64,000 nt of DNA, taken from the NCBI RefSeq assembly GCF_009176545.1, contig NZ_VTOJ01000001.1, positions 992,001 through 1,056,000 of the forward strand, given 5' to 3'. A program made the position numbers and the translations under genes. This DNA is from Salinigranum salinum (lineage in GTDB: Archaea > Halobacteriota > Halobacteria > Halobacteriales > Haloferacaceae). How positions within the stretch are numbered: position 1 is the first letter of the stretch; every line of letters begins with the position of its first letter. The notes under the pieces were generated by a model. It was given only the letters and a program-made list of their open reading frames with translations. It searched no databases and was not told the origin of the DNA. Below are positions 1 through 9,233 of the stretch, in pieces.

Positions 1-428
1 CGCTCCTGGACGACGACCCCGCCGTCGGCACGACAGGGGCCGAAGTCGCGTAGCTCCCCGCCTGGACAGTCGTCGTCCGCCCACGCGTCCGCCAGCGCCT
101 CGTTCTCGCGCACCACGAACACCCGTCCGCGTGTGGCGTCGCTCCGCTGGAGGTCGGCGATCGCTTCCCGGACGGCGTCCCGGACGTCCGAGACCGTGGT
201 GTTGCGCGCCACCCACGGTCGGGCCGTGTCGACTGCGGCCGCGTCCACGGTCGCCTGTAGCCGATGTTCCGCTATCACTACCGGCTCTTCGGCTCCGATC
301 GCGGTGGTGGTCCGGACGTCACCGTGGTAGCCGAGCCCGTGATACGCCGTCGACATCGCCACCAGCGCGACGGCGACGACGACCGCGGCGAGGAGGACGA
401 CCTGTCCTCTGTCTCCTGCGACGGTCAT
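1..428 (-). CDS. Pilin-like membrane-anchored protein, partial (3' end off the window)
   Basis: The ATG at 428 overlaps the stop of the gene before it (ATGA, 428-425), and the frame stays open to base 1, so the C-terminus is missing. The N-terminus reads RGQ followed by a hydrophobic run (VVLLAAVVVAVALVAM), the layout of archaeal pilin or pseudopilin signal segments. The remainder is a soluble domain with an xxRNTTVSD-type sequon. It is the last visible gene of the pilB-pilC operon and is probably an extracellular structural or accessory subunit. It resembles the small haloarchaeal pilus-linked DUF7261-7266 group from memory only. No enzymatic motif is visible. Confidence 0.7.
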   Translation of the reverse strand, partial: MTVAGDRGQVVLLAAVVVAVALVAMSTAYHGLGYHGDVRTTTAIGAEEPVVIAEHRLQATVDAAAVDTARPWVARNTTVSDVRDAVREAIADLQRSDATRGRVFVVRENEALADAWADDDCPGGELRDFGPCRADGGVVVQE

Positions 429-844
429 CGGAACCACACCCGGATCGTCACGTCACCACCCGCCACGTGTCGTCGCGCCCGACCGATCGGACGGGTGTGT
501 GGGAGCGGGTCGCCGATCACCCCGTGCGGCGTCTCGACCCGGTACCGGACGCTCGGCGGATAGATCGCACGGAGCTGTGCGTCGGCGTCACTCCGTTCGC
601 GGACGAAACTCGACTGATCGCGTGCGAGTGCGGTCAGCCGCGACGCACCGTCCTCCGCGGGGGGTGTCGCGTCGAGGACTGTCAGCCCGTCGGCGGCGAG
701 GACGCGCAGTTCTGCCGCCTCGGAACCGGGATCGGAGAGTCCGACGAGGAATGTCGTCGACGCGGCGAGGACCACGAGCAGCCCGACGACTGCCTCGACG
801 ACCGACAGGGAGACCTGACCACGTTCTGGTGAGGAGTCAGCCAT
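425..844 (-). CDS. Small pilin-like protein of pil operon (139 aa)
   Basis: The N-terminus (residues 1-35) carries RGQVSLSVVEAVVGLLVV, a charged tip followed by one hydrophobic helix, as in type IV pilin-like subunits. The rest is a short beta-rich-looking soluble domain. The start at 844 overlaps the preceding stop by 8 bp, and its own stop overlaps the next ATG (ATGA), so translation is probably coupled along the operon. A minor pilin or pseudopilin role is inferred from the N-terminus and neighbours. The exact family is not recognised with certainty. Confidence 0.72.
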   Translation of the reverse strand: MADSSPERGQVSLSVVEAVVGLLVVLAASTTFLVGLSDPGSEAAELRVLAADGLTVLDATPPAEDGASRLTALARDQSSFVRERSDADAQLRAIYPPSVRYRVETPHGVIGDPLPHTRPIGRARRHVAGGDVTIRVWFR

Positions 845-1625
845 CGACGGTCACCACCAGCGTCGCCGGCGCTCCGCTGACCGTGGTGTACGACACGTCG
901 ACACGCCCGCGCGGTTCCGGTGCCGGCGTCGTTCCGGACGTGTCGGTGGTGTTCGCCTCCTCACTCGGCGTGACGGACGTCTCGAACCGGAGTTCGGTCG
1001 TCCGCCGGACCGACGTCGGGACGATCGCCTCGCCCGCCAGTCCGCTGTCGTTGTGCAGGACGACCCGGCCGTTCACCCGCACCGTGTGGATGGTCGTGTT
1101 CGGTCCCGGATAGAGCCCGAGCGTGACGGCTGTGGTCCGGTCGTCGAGCGTCTCGACCTCTGCCGTCGTGAGGTTGACCGCCGCGGTTCGGCTCACCGGT
1201 GTCCCGACCACGACGCCTCGACGGACGGTGACTCCCCCGCTCGCGTCTCCACGCTGGAACAGCGTCCGTCCGTCGAGTTCAACCCTCACGGCGGCCCCTT
1301 CGAGCGCCGGCACCAGTCGATCCACTCTTTCGCCCGACAGCGTCTCCCTGGCTCTGACGACGCCACGTGGGGCGGCCGTCGGCGTGTCGGCTGCGAGTCG
1401 GGCTGCCAGCGTCGCCGCGGCGTGCCGGTCCACCGGGTCACGTGCCTCCGTCGCGTCGACCAGCACGCTCTCGGCGATGGCGATGCTCGCCCCCAGGACG
1501 CTCGTCAGGAGCACGAGTGCGACGGCGACGGCGATCAGGTTCGCCTGTCCACGTCGATCGGCTTCCTTCCCGCGTCGACGTCCACACGTCTCCGTACGAG
1601 TCGGTGCCTCGGGTCCGTCGATCAC
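837..1625 (-). CDS. Pilin-like membrane-anchored protein (262 aa)
   Basis: After about 25 charged residues the protein shows RGQANLIAVAVALVLL, one hydrophobic helix, then a roughly 200-residue Thr/Val-rich exported-type domain with several N-x-T/S sequons (for example NLTT, NTTI, NDSG). Its ATG at 1625 overlaps the upstream stop (ATGA 1625-1622). The charged leader followed by the RGQ-hydrophobic motif resembles class III prepilin signals, though I cannot prove the cleavage site. It probably works with PilB/PilC as a minor or scaffold pilin. An internal start just before RGQ cannot be excluded. Confidence 0.7.
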   Translation of the reverse strand: MIDGPEAPTRTETCGRRRGKEADRRGQANLIAVAVALVLLTSVLGASIAIAESVLVDATEARDPVDRHAAATLAARLAADTPTAAPRGVVRARETLSGERVDRLVPALEGAAVRVELDGRTLFQRGDASGGVTVRRGVVVGTPVSRTAAVNLTTAEVETLDDRTTAVTLGLYPGPNTTIHTVRVNGRVVLHNDSGLAGEAIVPTSVRRTTELRFETSVTPSEEANTTDTSGTTPAPEPRGRVDVSYTTVSGAPATLVVTVDG

Positions 1626-2074
1626 TGGAGTCTCACCTCGAATCGCCCGTCCGGCCGTCTCGTGACCGTCACGGTGGGTGACGCTCCGCTCCGGAGCGTC
1701 CCGTTCACTCCGGCGACGCGCGGCGGCACCGCCAGCGCCGTCTCACCGCCGATGGCCGCGTTCGCGTGGTCGAGCACGAGCGTCGGCGTCCCGTTCGTGG
1801 TCGTCGCCCGGACGGCGTACGTCTCGCCACGGATCGTCCTCGGAAGTGAGATGGCGACCCGCCGGTCGATCACCTCGTCCGGTGTTCTCGCGGCCTCTTC
1901 GATCTGTCCGGCCACGGCGACGAGCGCCCGTTCGCCGACCTCCGCACCGGCGGCGGTTCGGTACGTGGGGACGACGCTCCCGAACAGCGCCGCGCTCACG
2001 AGTCCGACGAAGACGACCAGCACGGCGACCTCCATCGCCTTGCCCACGACGGGGGCGCTGGCTCTGTCATCCAC
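1622..2074 (-). CDS. Small pilin-like protein of pil operon (150 aa)
   Basis: A short polar N-terminus (MDDRASAPVVGKAMEVA) leads into one hydrophobic helix (VLVVFVGLVSAALFGSVV) and then a domain of about 110 residues. The SAPVVGKAMEVAVL run is similar to the SPVIG pattern of haloarchaeal pilins. The start overlaps the previous stop by 8 bp, and its stop overlaps the next ATG. It is one of five consecutive small single-helix proteins behind pilC, so a structural or assembly role is inferred. I do not recognise the family beyond that. Confidence 0.7.
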   Translation of the reverse strand: MDDRASAPVVGKAMEVAVLVVFVGLVSAALFGSVVPTYRTAAGAEVGERALVAVAGQIEEAARTPDEVIDRRVAISLPRTIRGETYAVRATTTNGTPTLVLDHANAAIGGETALAVPPRVAGVNGTLRSGASPTVTVTRRPDGRFEVRLQ

Positions 2075-2777
2075 GGCGGATCACCATCCGGAGATCGTGA
2101 ATCGCGAGGTCGACGACCCGCTCGCCGGGCACGCTCGCCACGACGCTCGGGACGCCGTCCTCGTCGAAATCACGGCGGGAGAGTTCGGCTCCCGTCGCGC
2201 CGAACGCCCGCTCCCACGCGGTCGGTGTCGCCGTCTCCACGGCGACCGCGTACTGAGCCTCCCTGAACGTCCGGTACTCGCGTGTCGGTCGTGTCCGAAT
2301 CGTCACGGCCGTGGGCTCCGTGCCGCCGACTGCGGACGGTCCAGTGGCGTTCAGCGCGACCAGATCGACGAGGAGACGGTCGTCGCCGACCACGACCGGA
2401 AGTGGCCCACGGAGACGGGATCGGTCGTGTTCCCCCTCGACGAGTACGCCTCCGAGCCGCGTGATGCGCCGCCCACGGTTCTCGTAGACGAGCGCGTCGG
2501 CTTCGACGGTCACGACCGACCCCTCGCCACGGAGGAGCCTGATCGTCCGGGGCTCGACACTGAGCGTCCCGCGGCTGAACTCGACACGGGTCAGCCCGCC
2601 TCCCTCGAGTCCCGCGAGGTCGTCCGCGACCCGCTGGGTGTTCGCGGCCGCGACGCCGTCCTCAACGAACGTCCCCGCCGCCATCGTGAGCGCCCCGATG
2701 CTGAGAGCCGTCACGGCCACGAGGACGGCGACGCCGATGATGCTGGACTGGGCGCGGATCGACCGTGGCCCCGTCAC
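2067..2777 (-). CDS. Pilin-like protein following pilC (236 aa, GTG start)
   Basis: The start chosen is GTG at 2777, which overlaps the pilC stop as GTGA. A much longer open frame extends upstream but lies wholly inside pilC on the same strand in another frame, so it is not used. The N-terminus reads VTGPRSIRAQSSIIGVAVLVAVTALSI..., that is RAQSSIIG plus a hydrophobic helix, a pilin-type signal. The body holds many beta-type segments and ends in DLRMVIRRG. It resembles haloarchaeal DUF7289/type IV pilin proteins from memory. Membrane or extracellular location is inferred. Confidence 0.72.
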   Translation of the reverse strand: MTGPRSIRAQSSIIGVAVLVAVTALSIGALTMAAGTFVEDGVAAANTQRVADDLAGLEGGGLTRVEFSRGTLSVEPRTIRLLRGEGSVVTVEADALVYENRGRRITRLGGVLVEGEHDRSRLRGPLPVVVGDDRLLVDLVALNATGPSAVGGTEPTAVTIRTRPTREYRTFREAQYAVAVETATPTAWERAFGATGAELSRRDFDEDGVPSVVASVPGERVVDLAIHDLRMVIRRG

Positions 2778-4654
2778 ACCAGACCGACCCCCCGGTAGAC
2801 GAGGTAGCAGGCGACGACGAGCGCACCCGAGTGGAGGAACGCCTCGTACCGGTCGCGACTGGCGACACCTGCGAACCACCCCGAGGCGAGGACGGTCGCC
2901 TGCGTCACGACGTACACTCGGAAACGGTCTCGCTCGAGGTCGATCGCGTCGGCGACGAGGATCGTCGACGAATCCGACAGCGCCGACAGCTGGGCGAAGC
3001 CGTCGAAGACGTAGACGCTGACGGCGACCGTGATCCCGACGACGAGGATCGCCGTGGTCCACCCGACGGCGACGTACGCGAGCAGCGCCGCGCGGAGCGC
3101 GCGTTTCTCGTGGTACAGCCGACCGACCTCCGTCTGGAGCGTCTCGAACACGGTCTCTGTGTCGCTGCCGGCGTCGAGCGCCCCCGTGACGAGCCCGACG
3201 GTCTGCTCGGCGAGCGGGGTCCCGACCCGGGCGACGAAGCGGTCGAGCGCGGCCGTCCGGACGTTCTCGTCCGTCCCCGCCGCGGGACTCGTCAGGTTCA
3301 GGTTCAGCGCGAGGTCGGCCACGTCGGGATCGAGCGGTCCGAGGTCGATCTGCGTCGCGACGAGTTCCACGGCCTTCGGAAAGGGACGGCCGAGCGTGAC
3401 GTGTCCCGATACCGCGTGGACGAAGTCCTTCAGTTCGCGGTCCTTGGCGTCGTCGAGCCGTGCTCGCCGTGCGGCGACGAATCCGACCGGCAGCGCGTAC
3501 GCCGCGTAGCCGAGCAACGCCACGTCGACTGGACGGACCCCGAGAGCGCCGAGACCGACCACGACTGCGACGGCGGGAACGATCGCCACGACCGCCGCGC
3601 TCGCGGGGTTCAGCGTCGCGGATCGGACGACTGCGCCCGCGCCGGACGGGCGAGCGTACGTGATCCGCTGATCCGGCGGCCGGAGATCGGCGACGACGCC
3701 GCTCGCCGCGACGCCGACGACGAGGATGAAGGCGGCGCTGGCGTAGACGACGACGCCCCGGACGGTCGTCTCTCCCGCGGGGGTCGACACCGACGCGGAG
3801 AGGCCGGGTGAGATGACGCTCATCACGGTGAGCACGATGACGAGGAGCGCGGGCAGGACGAGGAGGACGATGAACAGTTCGGCCAGGAGCTGGAGGAACC
3901 CCTCCGCACGCTGGCGGGCACGGTCCTGCTGGAACCCGAGCATCCGGCTCTCCATCCGGAGATAGTTCCCGAGCGCGTCGGGGCCCTGGTTGGCGTGTTC
4001 GCGGAACTTCAGGAGGAAGGGGGCGAGGCTGTCCCGCGAGGGCGTGTCGCGGGCGACCCGTCGCAGTCCCTCGCCGACGCTCCCGGTGAGCGCGGCCGTG
4101 TTGAGCGCCTTGCGGAAGGCGACGGCCGTCTCGCCGTACGCGTCGGTGTCGGCGACGCGACGGAGCATCGTCGCGCGGTCGTCGCTGCCCGACGAGAGCA
4201 CGTGCAGGTACCGGACGGCTCCGGGGAGCGTCCGTTCGATGTTCTCGCGTCTCGCGGTCGCCTGCCACCGGAGGTACTGTCGTCCGAGCGCCAGCGTCGC
4301 TCGTCTCGTGCCCGCCGCGGCGACGACACCGCTGCCAACGAGCAGGACCGGCCCGGGGACCACGACGTCCGCGATCCTGGCCGTCGGCACCTGGATCGAG
4401 AGGACCGCGAGCACGCAGAACACCCCGACGACGCCGGCACAGAACCACGAGAGTCCGTAGACGCGGGCGAGGTAGAGATCGAAGCTCGTCCGCAGATCGG
4501 TCGCCCGGTAGCGATGTCGGTCGCGGTCGTGGCGCGGCGTGTCGGCGTGCCGGGCGAACAGCGCGTAGAGCGCACGGTCGAGCACCGACAGCGTGTGAGT
4601 CTCGTCGCTCGTGCTGGACCCGCTGTACGTGGTCGCCGCCGGCTCACGGCTCAC
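2774..4654 (-). CDS. pilC: Type IV pilus/type II secretion membrane platform protein PilC (T2SSF)
   Basis: This 626-residue multi-spanning protein has two T2SSF repeats. After a cytoplasmic N-terminus come paired helices (about residues 68-110 and 245-290), a cytoplasmic loop domain with LPGAVRYLHVLSSG, and a second copy with LKDFVHAVSGHVTLG and C-terminal helices. TadC/PilC proteins form the inner-membrane platform driven by the PilB ATPase. Length and architecture fit the archaeal PilC family. The ATG at 4654 overlaps the pilB stop (ATGA). Haloarchaea carry several pilB-pilC pairs; I cannot say which paralogue this is. Confidence 0.93.
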   Translation of the reverse strand: MSREPAATTYSGSSTSDETHTLSVLDRALYALFARHADTPRHDRDRHRYRATDLRTSFDLYLARVYGLSWFCAGVVGVFCVLAVLSIQVPTARIADVVVPGPVLLVGSGVVAAAGTRRATLALGRQYLRWQATARRENIERTLPGAVRYLHVLSSGSDDRATMLRRVADTDAYGETAVAFRKALNTAALTGSVGEGLRRVARDTPSRDSLAPFLLKFREHANQGPDALGNYLRMESRMLGFQQDRARQRAEGFLQLLAELFIVLLVLPALLVIVLTVMSVISPGLSASVSTPAGETTVRGVVVYASAAFILVVGVAASGVVADLRPPDQRITYARPSGAGAVVRSATLNPASAAVVAIVPAVAVVVGLGALGVRPVDVALLGYAAYALPVGFVAARRARLDDAKDRELKDFVHAVSGHVTLGRPFPKAVELVATQIDLGPLDPDVADLALNLNLTSPAAGTDENVRTAALDRFVARVGTPLAEQTVGLVTGALDAGSDTETVFETLQTEVGRLYHEKRALRAALLAYVAVGWTTAILVVGITVAVSVYVFDGFAQLSALSDSSTILVADAIDLERDRFRVYVVTQATVLASGWFAGVASRDRYEAFLHSGALVVACYLVYRGVGLV

Positions 4655-6951
4655 TCTCTCCCCCCGCTGGTCTGGACGGCATCGCTATCCTCCATCTCTC
4701 GATCGGCCATCCGCCCGCGTCTGACTCGCTCGACGGTCGCAGCCTCGTCGGTCCGGAGGTCGGAGATGAAGTCGAACAGGTCGTCGAAGTCGACGACGCC
4801 CTCGTCGACGAGGTACTGGACGTACCGGTGTTTTCGGTGGAATTCGGTCTCGACCGCTTCGGTCGATCTGTCGGTCGCTGCGGCAACGCGGTCGAAGAAC
4901 CGGTGGCCGACGTCGCGTGGCTCACCGTCGTGTTGGGGGTGGTGGTAGTCGAACGCGAGCGTCCCGTCGGTGGTGCGCCGGGCGACCGTGTTCCAGAACA
5001 TCTCTGTCCCACCTTTCTCGATGACACCGCACGCCCGCTCTGGTGGCTGGTCCGCACCGTCGTCGTCGCGGCCGTCGAGCCGCCGGAACGCCGGTTCGTC
5101 GACGAACTCCACGACCGACGAGACGTACCGTTGCCCGTCGACGTGGTGGGGGAAGACGACGAGGTCGATCTCGCGGAGGAGGTACGGCGGGAGTCCCTGT
5201 TCGATGACGCGGTTGACGAGCGTCTCGACGTCCTCGGCGTGGGTCGTCCCGATGACGCCGTGGCCCGTGTTCAGCGTCTCGGCGAACGTCTGGAACGACG
5301 CGGGCGTGTTGATCTCGGCGATGACCTCGACGTCGGGGTTGAGGTAGTTCGCCTCGGTCATCAGGTCCGCCATCGTGACGCGTTTGTGCTCGGACTCGTG
5401 GTCGCGCGTCGTGAGCGAGACGCCGGTCTCGTGCGGGAGGTGCACTTCGCGAGACCCCTCGTCGATACTGATCGGCCGGTCGTCGTACGGGATGAACGGC
5501 ATGTGGGCGTTCATCAGCGTGGTCTTGCCCACGCCCGTCGGGCCGGAGAAGAGCACAACACGGTGGTGTTCGTACGCCAGCCACAGCAGCGTCACGAGTT
5601 CGGTCGACAGTGCTCCCCCATCGACGAGGTCGACCGGCGTCATCGGATCGGCCGCCTGCTTGCGGATGGAGACGTGTGGGCCGTCCTCGGAGATGACCGG
5701 CAGGGCGACCGCACACCGGACCGTCTCCTCGACGCCGGGCGGCGAGAGGTTCACCTTCGCGCTCGGCACCGACGCCGACAGTTCTGTCCCGTCGGAGGCC
5801 GCCAGTTGGGTGACGACGTTGACGAACTCCGTCTCGTCCCCGAAGGTGAGGTTCGTCGGCACCCGCCCGCCGACCCCGCGCGGGATGACCTTCACCCGCT
5901 CGCCCACGCGGTTTGCCTCGACGTCCTCCAGATGCGGGTCCCGGATCGGCACCGTCAGGATGCCCTCGCCCACGTAGTCGCGAAGGACGTAGTAGACGAG
6001 GTCGTCGAGACGGTCCTCCGCGTAGCGCGAGTCCACGGGTGGCACTCCGAAGCCGTACGCGGCGAGCGCGCCCCTGAGACGGTAGTCGAGCGCGTCGAGC
6101 CACGCCCTGGTGTTTCGAGCCGTGAGCCGACGCGAGAGGAACTGCCGGGCGCGGGCGCGGACGAACTCCTCGCGCTCGGTCACGACCTCGTCGACGTTCG
6201 CCTCCCAGATCCGCTCCTTGCACTCCTCGACGAGTTCGTCGTCGCCGGGCAGGAGGTCGGGTTCGAGGACGGCGTACTTCGTCGTGAAGCGGTCGTCGCC
6301 GAGGAGGTGCTCGCGGTAGACGACGACGTCCACCTCGAAGCCCGCGAACGCCACGGTGTACGACGTGAGGCGTTCGCCGGCGGCCCGGGCGGCGTAGTCG
6401 GTGTCGGCGGCGTACTCCGTGGTCGCCGGCGCGTAGTCGGCCGTGTGGATGACGAGCCGGTCCGTCGCCTGGTCGCCCACGTCGACCACCTCCACGCGGT
6501 CGTCGAGCGCCAGCGGCGTCAGTTCGTCGAGGAGCCGCAGGTCGCGGAGCGTGTAGTACTCGATGCACCGACGACCCGTCGGCGTCACGTCGAGCAACCG
6601 GTCGAGCACCCGCCGGTATTTCGGTTCGAGTCCCGCGTGTGCGCGGGCAGCAGTCCCCTCGCGAGTGAGTGGTCGACGTCGCTGGACTGCGCTGAAGTGG
6701 TCCCGGACCGCGTCGAGCGCGTCGGCGTCGGCCGGCGTGAGATCGGGTTCTCTCGTGCGATACTGGAACCCGAACTCCGACTCCTCGATCGTCGCGACGA
6801 CGCCGGGGTAGACCTCGTACTGCGCCCGCACCGCGGGCGCGTACCACGCCTCGGGACTGCCAGGTGCCGCCGGTGCGGGGACTGCATATCGGCCCGTTCG
6901 GAGACGGTCGGTGGCTTCCGTCTCCCTTCCGTCTCCCCTCGGCGATTCCAT
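4651..6951 (-). CDS. pilB: Type II/IV secretion system ATPase PilB
   Basis: This is a GspE/PilB-type ATPase of 766 residues. Walker A GPTGVGKTT lies near residues 468-476, a Walker-B-like VEVIAEIN near 540, and the His-box region GVIGTTHAEDVE near 567. A long N-terminal domain precedes them. It powers assembly of pili or pilus-like filaments through PilC. The ATG at 6951 is preceded by a TATA-like box about 28 nt upstream, so the message is probably leaderless. The acidic composition is normal for a halophile. It is the promoter-proximal gene of a seven-gene overlapping operon. Confidence 0.95.
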   Translation of the reverse strand: MESPRGDGRETEATDRLRTGRYAVPAPAAPGSPEAWYAPAVRAQYEVYPGVVATIEESEFGFQYRTREPDLTPADADALDAVRDHFSAVQRRRPLTREGTAARAHAGLEPKYRRVLDRLLDVTPTGRRCIEYYTLRDLRLLDELTPLALDDRVEVVDVGDQATDRLVIHTADYAPATTEYAADTDYAARAAGERLTSYTVAFAGFEVDVVVYREHLLGDDRFTTKYAVLEPDLLPGDDELVEECKERIWEANVDEVVTEREEFVRARARQFLSRRLTARNTRAWLDALDYRLRGALAAYGFGVPPVDSRYAEDRLDDLVYYVLRDYVGEGILTVPIRDPHLEDVEANRVGERVKVIPRGVGGRVPTNLTFGDETEFVNVVTQLAASDGTELSASVPSAKVNLSPPGVEETVRCAVALPVISEDGPHVSIRKQAADPMTPVDLVDGGALSTELVTLLWLAYEHHRVVLFSGPTGVGKTTLMNAHMPFIPYDDRPISIDEGSREVHLPHETGVSLTTRDHESEHKRVTMADLMTEANYLNPDVEVIAEINTPASFQTFAETLNTGHGVIGTTHAEDVETLVNRVIEQGLPPYLLREIDLVVFPHHVDGQRYVSSVVEFVDEPAFRRLDGRDDDGADQPPERACGVIEKGGTEMFWNTVARRTTDGTLAFDYHHPQHDGEPRDVGHRFFDRVAAATDRSTEAVETEFHRKHRYVQYLVDEGVVDFDDLFDFISDLRTDEAATVERVRRGRMADREMEDSDAVQTSGGRE

Positions 6952-6976
6952 TGAACAGGAGTGTCTCTGTTCGCTA

Positions 6977-6983
6977 CATAAAC
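6977..6983 (-). promoter_or_regulatory. TATA-like box of the pil operon
   Basis: The minus strand reads CGTTTATGTAG centred about 28 nt upstream of the pilB ATG at 6951. That is the usual spacing for archaeal leaderless transcripts, where the TATA centre is near -27. Based on position and AT content only. Confidence 0.5.
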
Positions 6984-8051
6984 GTTGTACTGACGGTACT
7001 ATATTTGAGAACCGGTTGAGCCTGACTTGCGAACTCGGCTATCGGTTTCCGCTCCACGAACTCCAGGTCGATCCACTCGGAATTTCGGCCGAAGTGGTCG
7101 TTCTCGAGCGTGGAGCACTCGAAAATCGACCGCCTCACTCTAAACTCAACTTGACACGACCAACCGTGGGGAGCGGGTGTTTCGAGAGGAACAGGGCGAG
7201 TGCCTCGATGTCCGACCCCGAGGCCGTTCTGGGATGGCTCACGCAGTTCTCGGTCGAGTGAACAAGCTAGTGACGACGGTCTCGGTTCGATGGGGTCCGT
7301 TGGGTTCACGAAATAGATAAAATAAATTGGAAACAGTCGACCAGGATTCGGCTGGCGCTGGAGGTGACGCGCCGGCATTCATCGGGGAACCGTTCGGTGC
7401 TGACGACTCGCTCCCACGCTGCCGGTGGTCGAGCGAGAACGCGGGATAGCGTTCTCCGAACCCTCTCGAACGGCAACCGAATTCAATAACCGAGGCCGAA
7501 ACGGATCTCTCGAACCCCACGATCGGACGGAGGGTTGTCCCGGACCTCTCCGGTCACGATCAACGCACAGTACGAGTGTAGGACCGTACTGCGTGGGTCC
7601 ACGTCTCGCGGCTGTCTGTCGAACTCTCTGACTACTCCGACCGGACGTGCTTGCTCGGCGCGATCGCCGAGGACGGCATTCGATTCCTCTCACGCTTCGG
7701 AGGGAGGATCCCACCGATCACGTGAAACGCGTCGATCTCGCCGTGCACTAGATCCAACGAAATACATGAGTACACTCGTCGGAACACTGTGCTCTTGGCC
7801 GATATTTATCAGATTTTTATGTTTTTGGTGATCACGTTCTCCCGAGTCACCGGCGTCTCGCCCGATCGACGCCTGGGTCGAGGTGGATTACTGTTCGCCC
7901 TCAGTAGCCGATTCGTCGACCCTCCCGATCAGCTGCCGACAGCCGTGAATGCGGGTCTCGGTCACGTCCCCGTCTCGAGAAGCGAGCAGTCGTTTCATAT
8001 GGGTGAACCTATAGTATGCCGGCGTCATAGCACAACCGGGACGATCAACTC
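6984..8051. other. Intergenic region, no gene seen
   Basis: About 1.07 kb separates the pilB promoter from the lactonase gene. Short open frames exist on both strands, but none shows the acidic composition, hydrophobic pattern or conserved motif of a real haloarchaeal protein. The stretch is less G+C-rich than its neighbours (for example around 7300-7330 and 7790-7850). A TATA-like CCTATAGTATG near 8005-8018 may serve the gene at 8052. Confidence 0.5.
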
Positions 8052-9110
8052 ATGGATCCACAAACAGCGTTCGTAGGGACGTACAGTGACGGGGCGAGCG
8101 AGGGGATCTACACGTGTGAGATCTCGGTCGGAACGGAGCCGGCGCTTCGAAGCCGAGGCGTGACCGAAGTCACGGACAACCCCTCGTTTGTCACCATCCA
8201 TCCGACCCAGCAGTTCCTCTACACCGTGCACGAGATCGAGACGGGGGCAGTGACGGGGTTTGCTATCGACGAGAACGACGAACTCACGCGGCTCAACCGA
8301 GTCGAAAGCGGTGCCAGCGGTCCCTGCCACTGTCAGGTCCACCCGTCGGGGCGGTTCCTCTTCGTCGCTCATTACACCGGGGGTGCCGCCTCGGTCGTTC
8401 CGATCCGCGAGGACGGGCGGCTCGACACGCCGACGGACGTCGTCCATCACGAGGGGTCGAGCGTGCATCCGGAACGGCAGACGGCTCCGCACCCTCACGC
8501 GGTCGAATCCGGTCCCGACGGGAAGTACGTGTACGTCCCTGACCTGGGAACCGACGAGATCGTTCGATACGAGTTCGATCCGACGGCCGGACGGCTCCAG
8601 CGGGTGGGTGCAGTCTCAGCCGCAGCCGGCGCCGGGCCACGACACCTCGCCTTCCACCCGGACGCGCCGTTCGTATACGTCATCAACGAACTCGACTCGA
8701 CGATGACTGCTTACACGCGAGCCCCCGAAACCGGCGAGCTCGACGAGATCACCACCGAACCGACTCTTCCGACCGACTACGGCGGCGAAAACATCACTGC
8801 CGACGTCCACGTCCATCCATCCGGTCGATGGGTGTACGGCTCCAACCGCGGCCACGACTCGATCGTCATATTCGAGGTCGACTCCCGGACCGGCGGGATC
8901 TCACCTATCGGGCACGAGCCGACGGGGGGAGAGTGGCCACGAAACTTCGCGATCGACCTCACCGGGTCCCTCTTGCTCGCCGAGAATCGGTACACTGACG
9001 ACATCTTCGCGTTCGAGATCGACGACGAGTCCGGCGAACTCACGGAGACGAGCGCGACTCTCTCGATCCCCAGCCCGGCCTGTATGCAGATCCGGCGGGA
9101 GTCCCCATAG
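8052..9110 (+). CDS. Lactonase family protein (6-phosphogluconolactonase-like seven-bladed beta-propeller)
   Basis: The protein is 352 residues long. It is built from repeated blades with recurring VHPSGRFLFVAHYTGG, HLAFHPDAPFVYVINE and VHPSGRWVYGSNRGHD type segments, and has the FVGTYSDG opening of the YbhE/Pgl-type propeller (lactonase family). This family hydrolyses aldonolactones or 6-phosphogluconolactone, and also includes carboxy-cis,cis-muconate cyclases. Next to an ABC sugar importer and mannonate dehydratase it may open a sugar lactone. No signal peptide is visible, so it is likely cytoplasmic. It converges with the importer permease gene ending at 9234. The substrate is unproven. 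Confidence 0.85.
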   Translation: MDPQTAFVGTYSDGASEGIYTCEISVGTEPALRSRGVTEVTDNPSFVTIHPTQQFLYTVHEIETGAVTGFAIDENDELTRLNRVESGASGPCHCQVHPSGRFLFVAHYTGGAASVVPIREDGRLDTPTDVVHHEGSSVHPERQTAPHPHAVESGPDGKYVYVPDLGTDEIVRYEFDPTAGRLQRVGAVSAAAGAGPRHLAFHPDAPFVYVINELDSTMTAYTRAPETGELDEITTEPTLPTDYGGENITADVHVHPSGRWVYGSNRGHDSIVIFEVDSRTGGISPIGHEPTGGEWPRNFAIDLTGSLLLAENRYTDDIFAFEIDDESGELTETSATLSIPSPACMQIRRESP

Positions 9111-9233
9111 CGTCGCTGTGGCCCAACAGTACGGTGAGGTAGCAAGTGGAACGAGATGGATCGGGTGGCCACGGGCAGGATCGCCAGAACGAACCGTGTT
9201 CGAGAGCCGAACCGTTACCACGGCCGGGGCCGG

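Noticed and set aside
2778-4448. Very long minus-strand open frame extending upstream of the gene at 2067-2777
   Set aside because: It lies inside pilC in another frame and is Arg-rich, which is typical shadow sequence of G+C-rich genes. The real gene begins at GTG 2777 overlapping the pilC stop.
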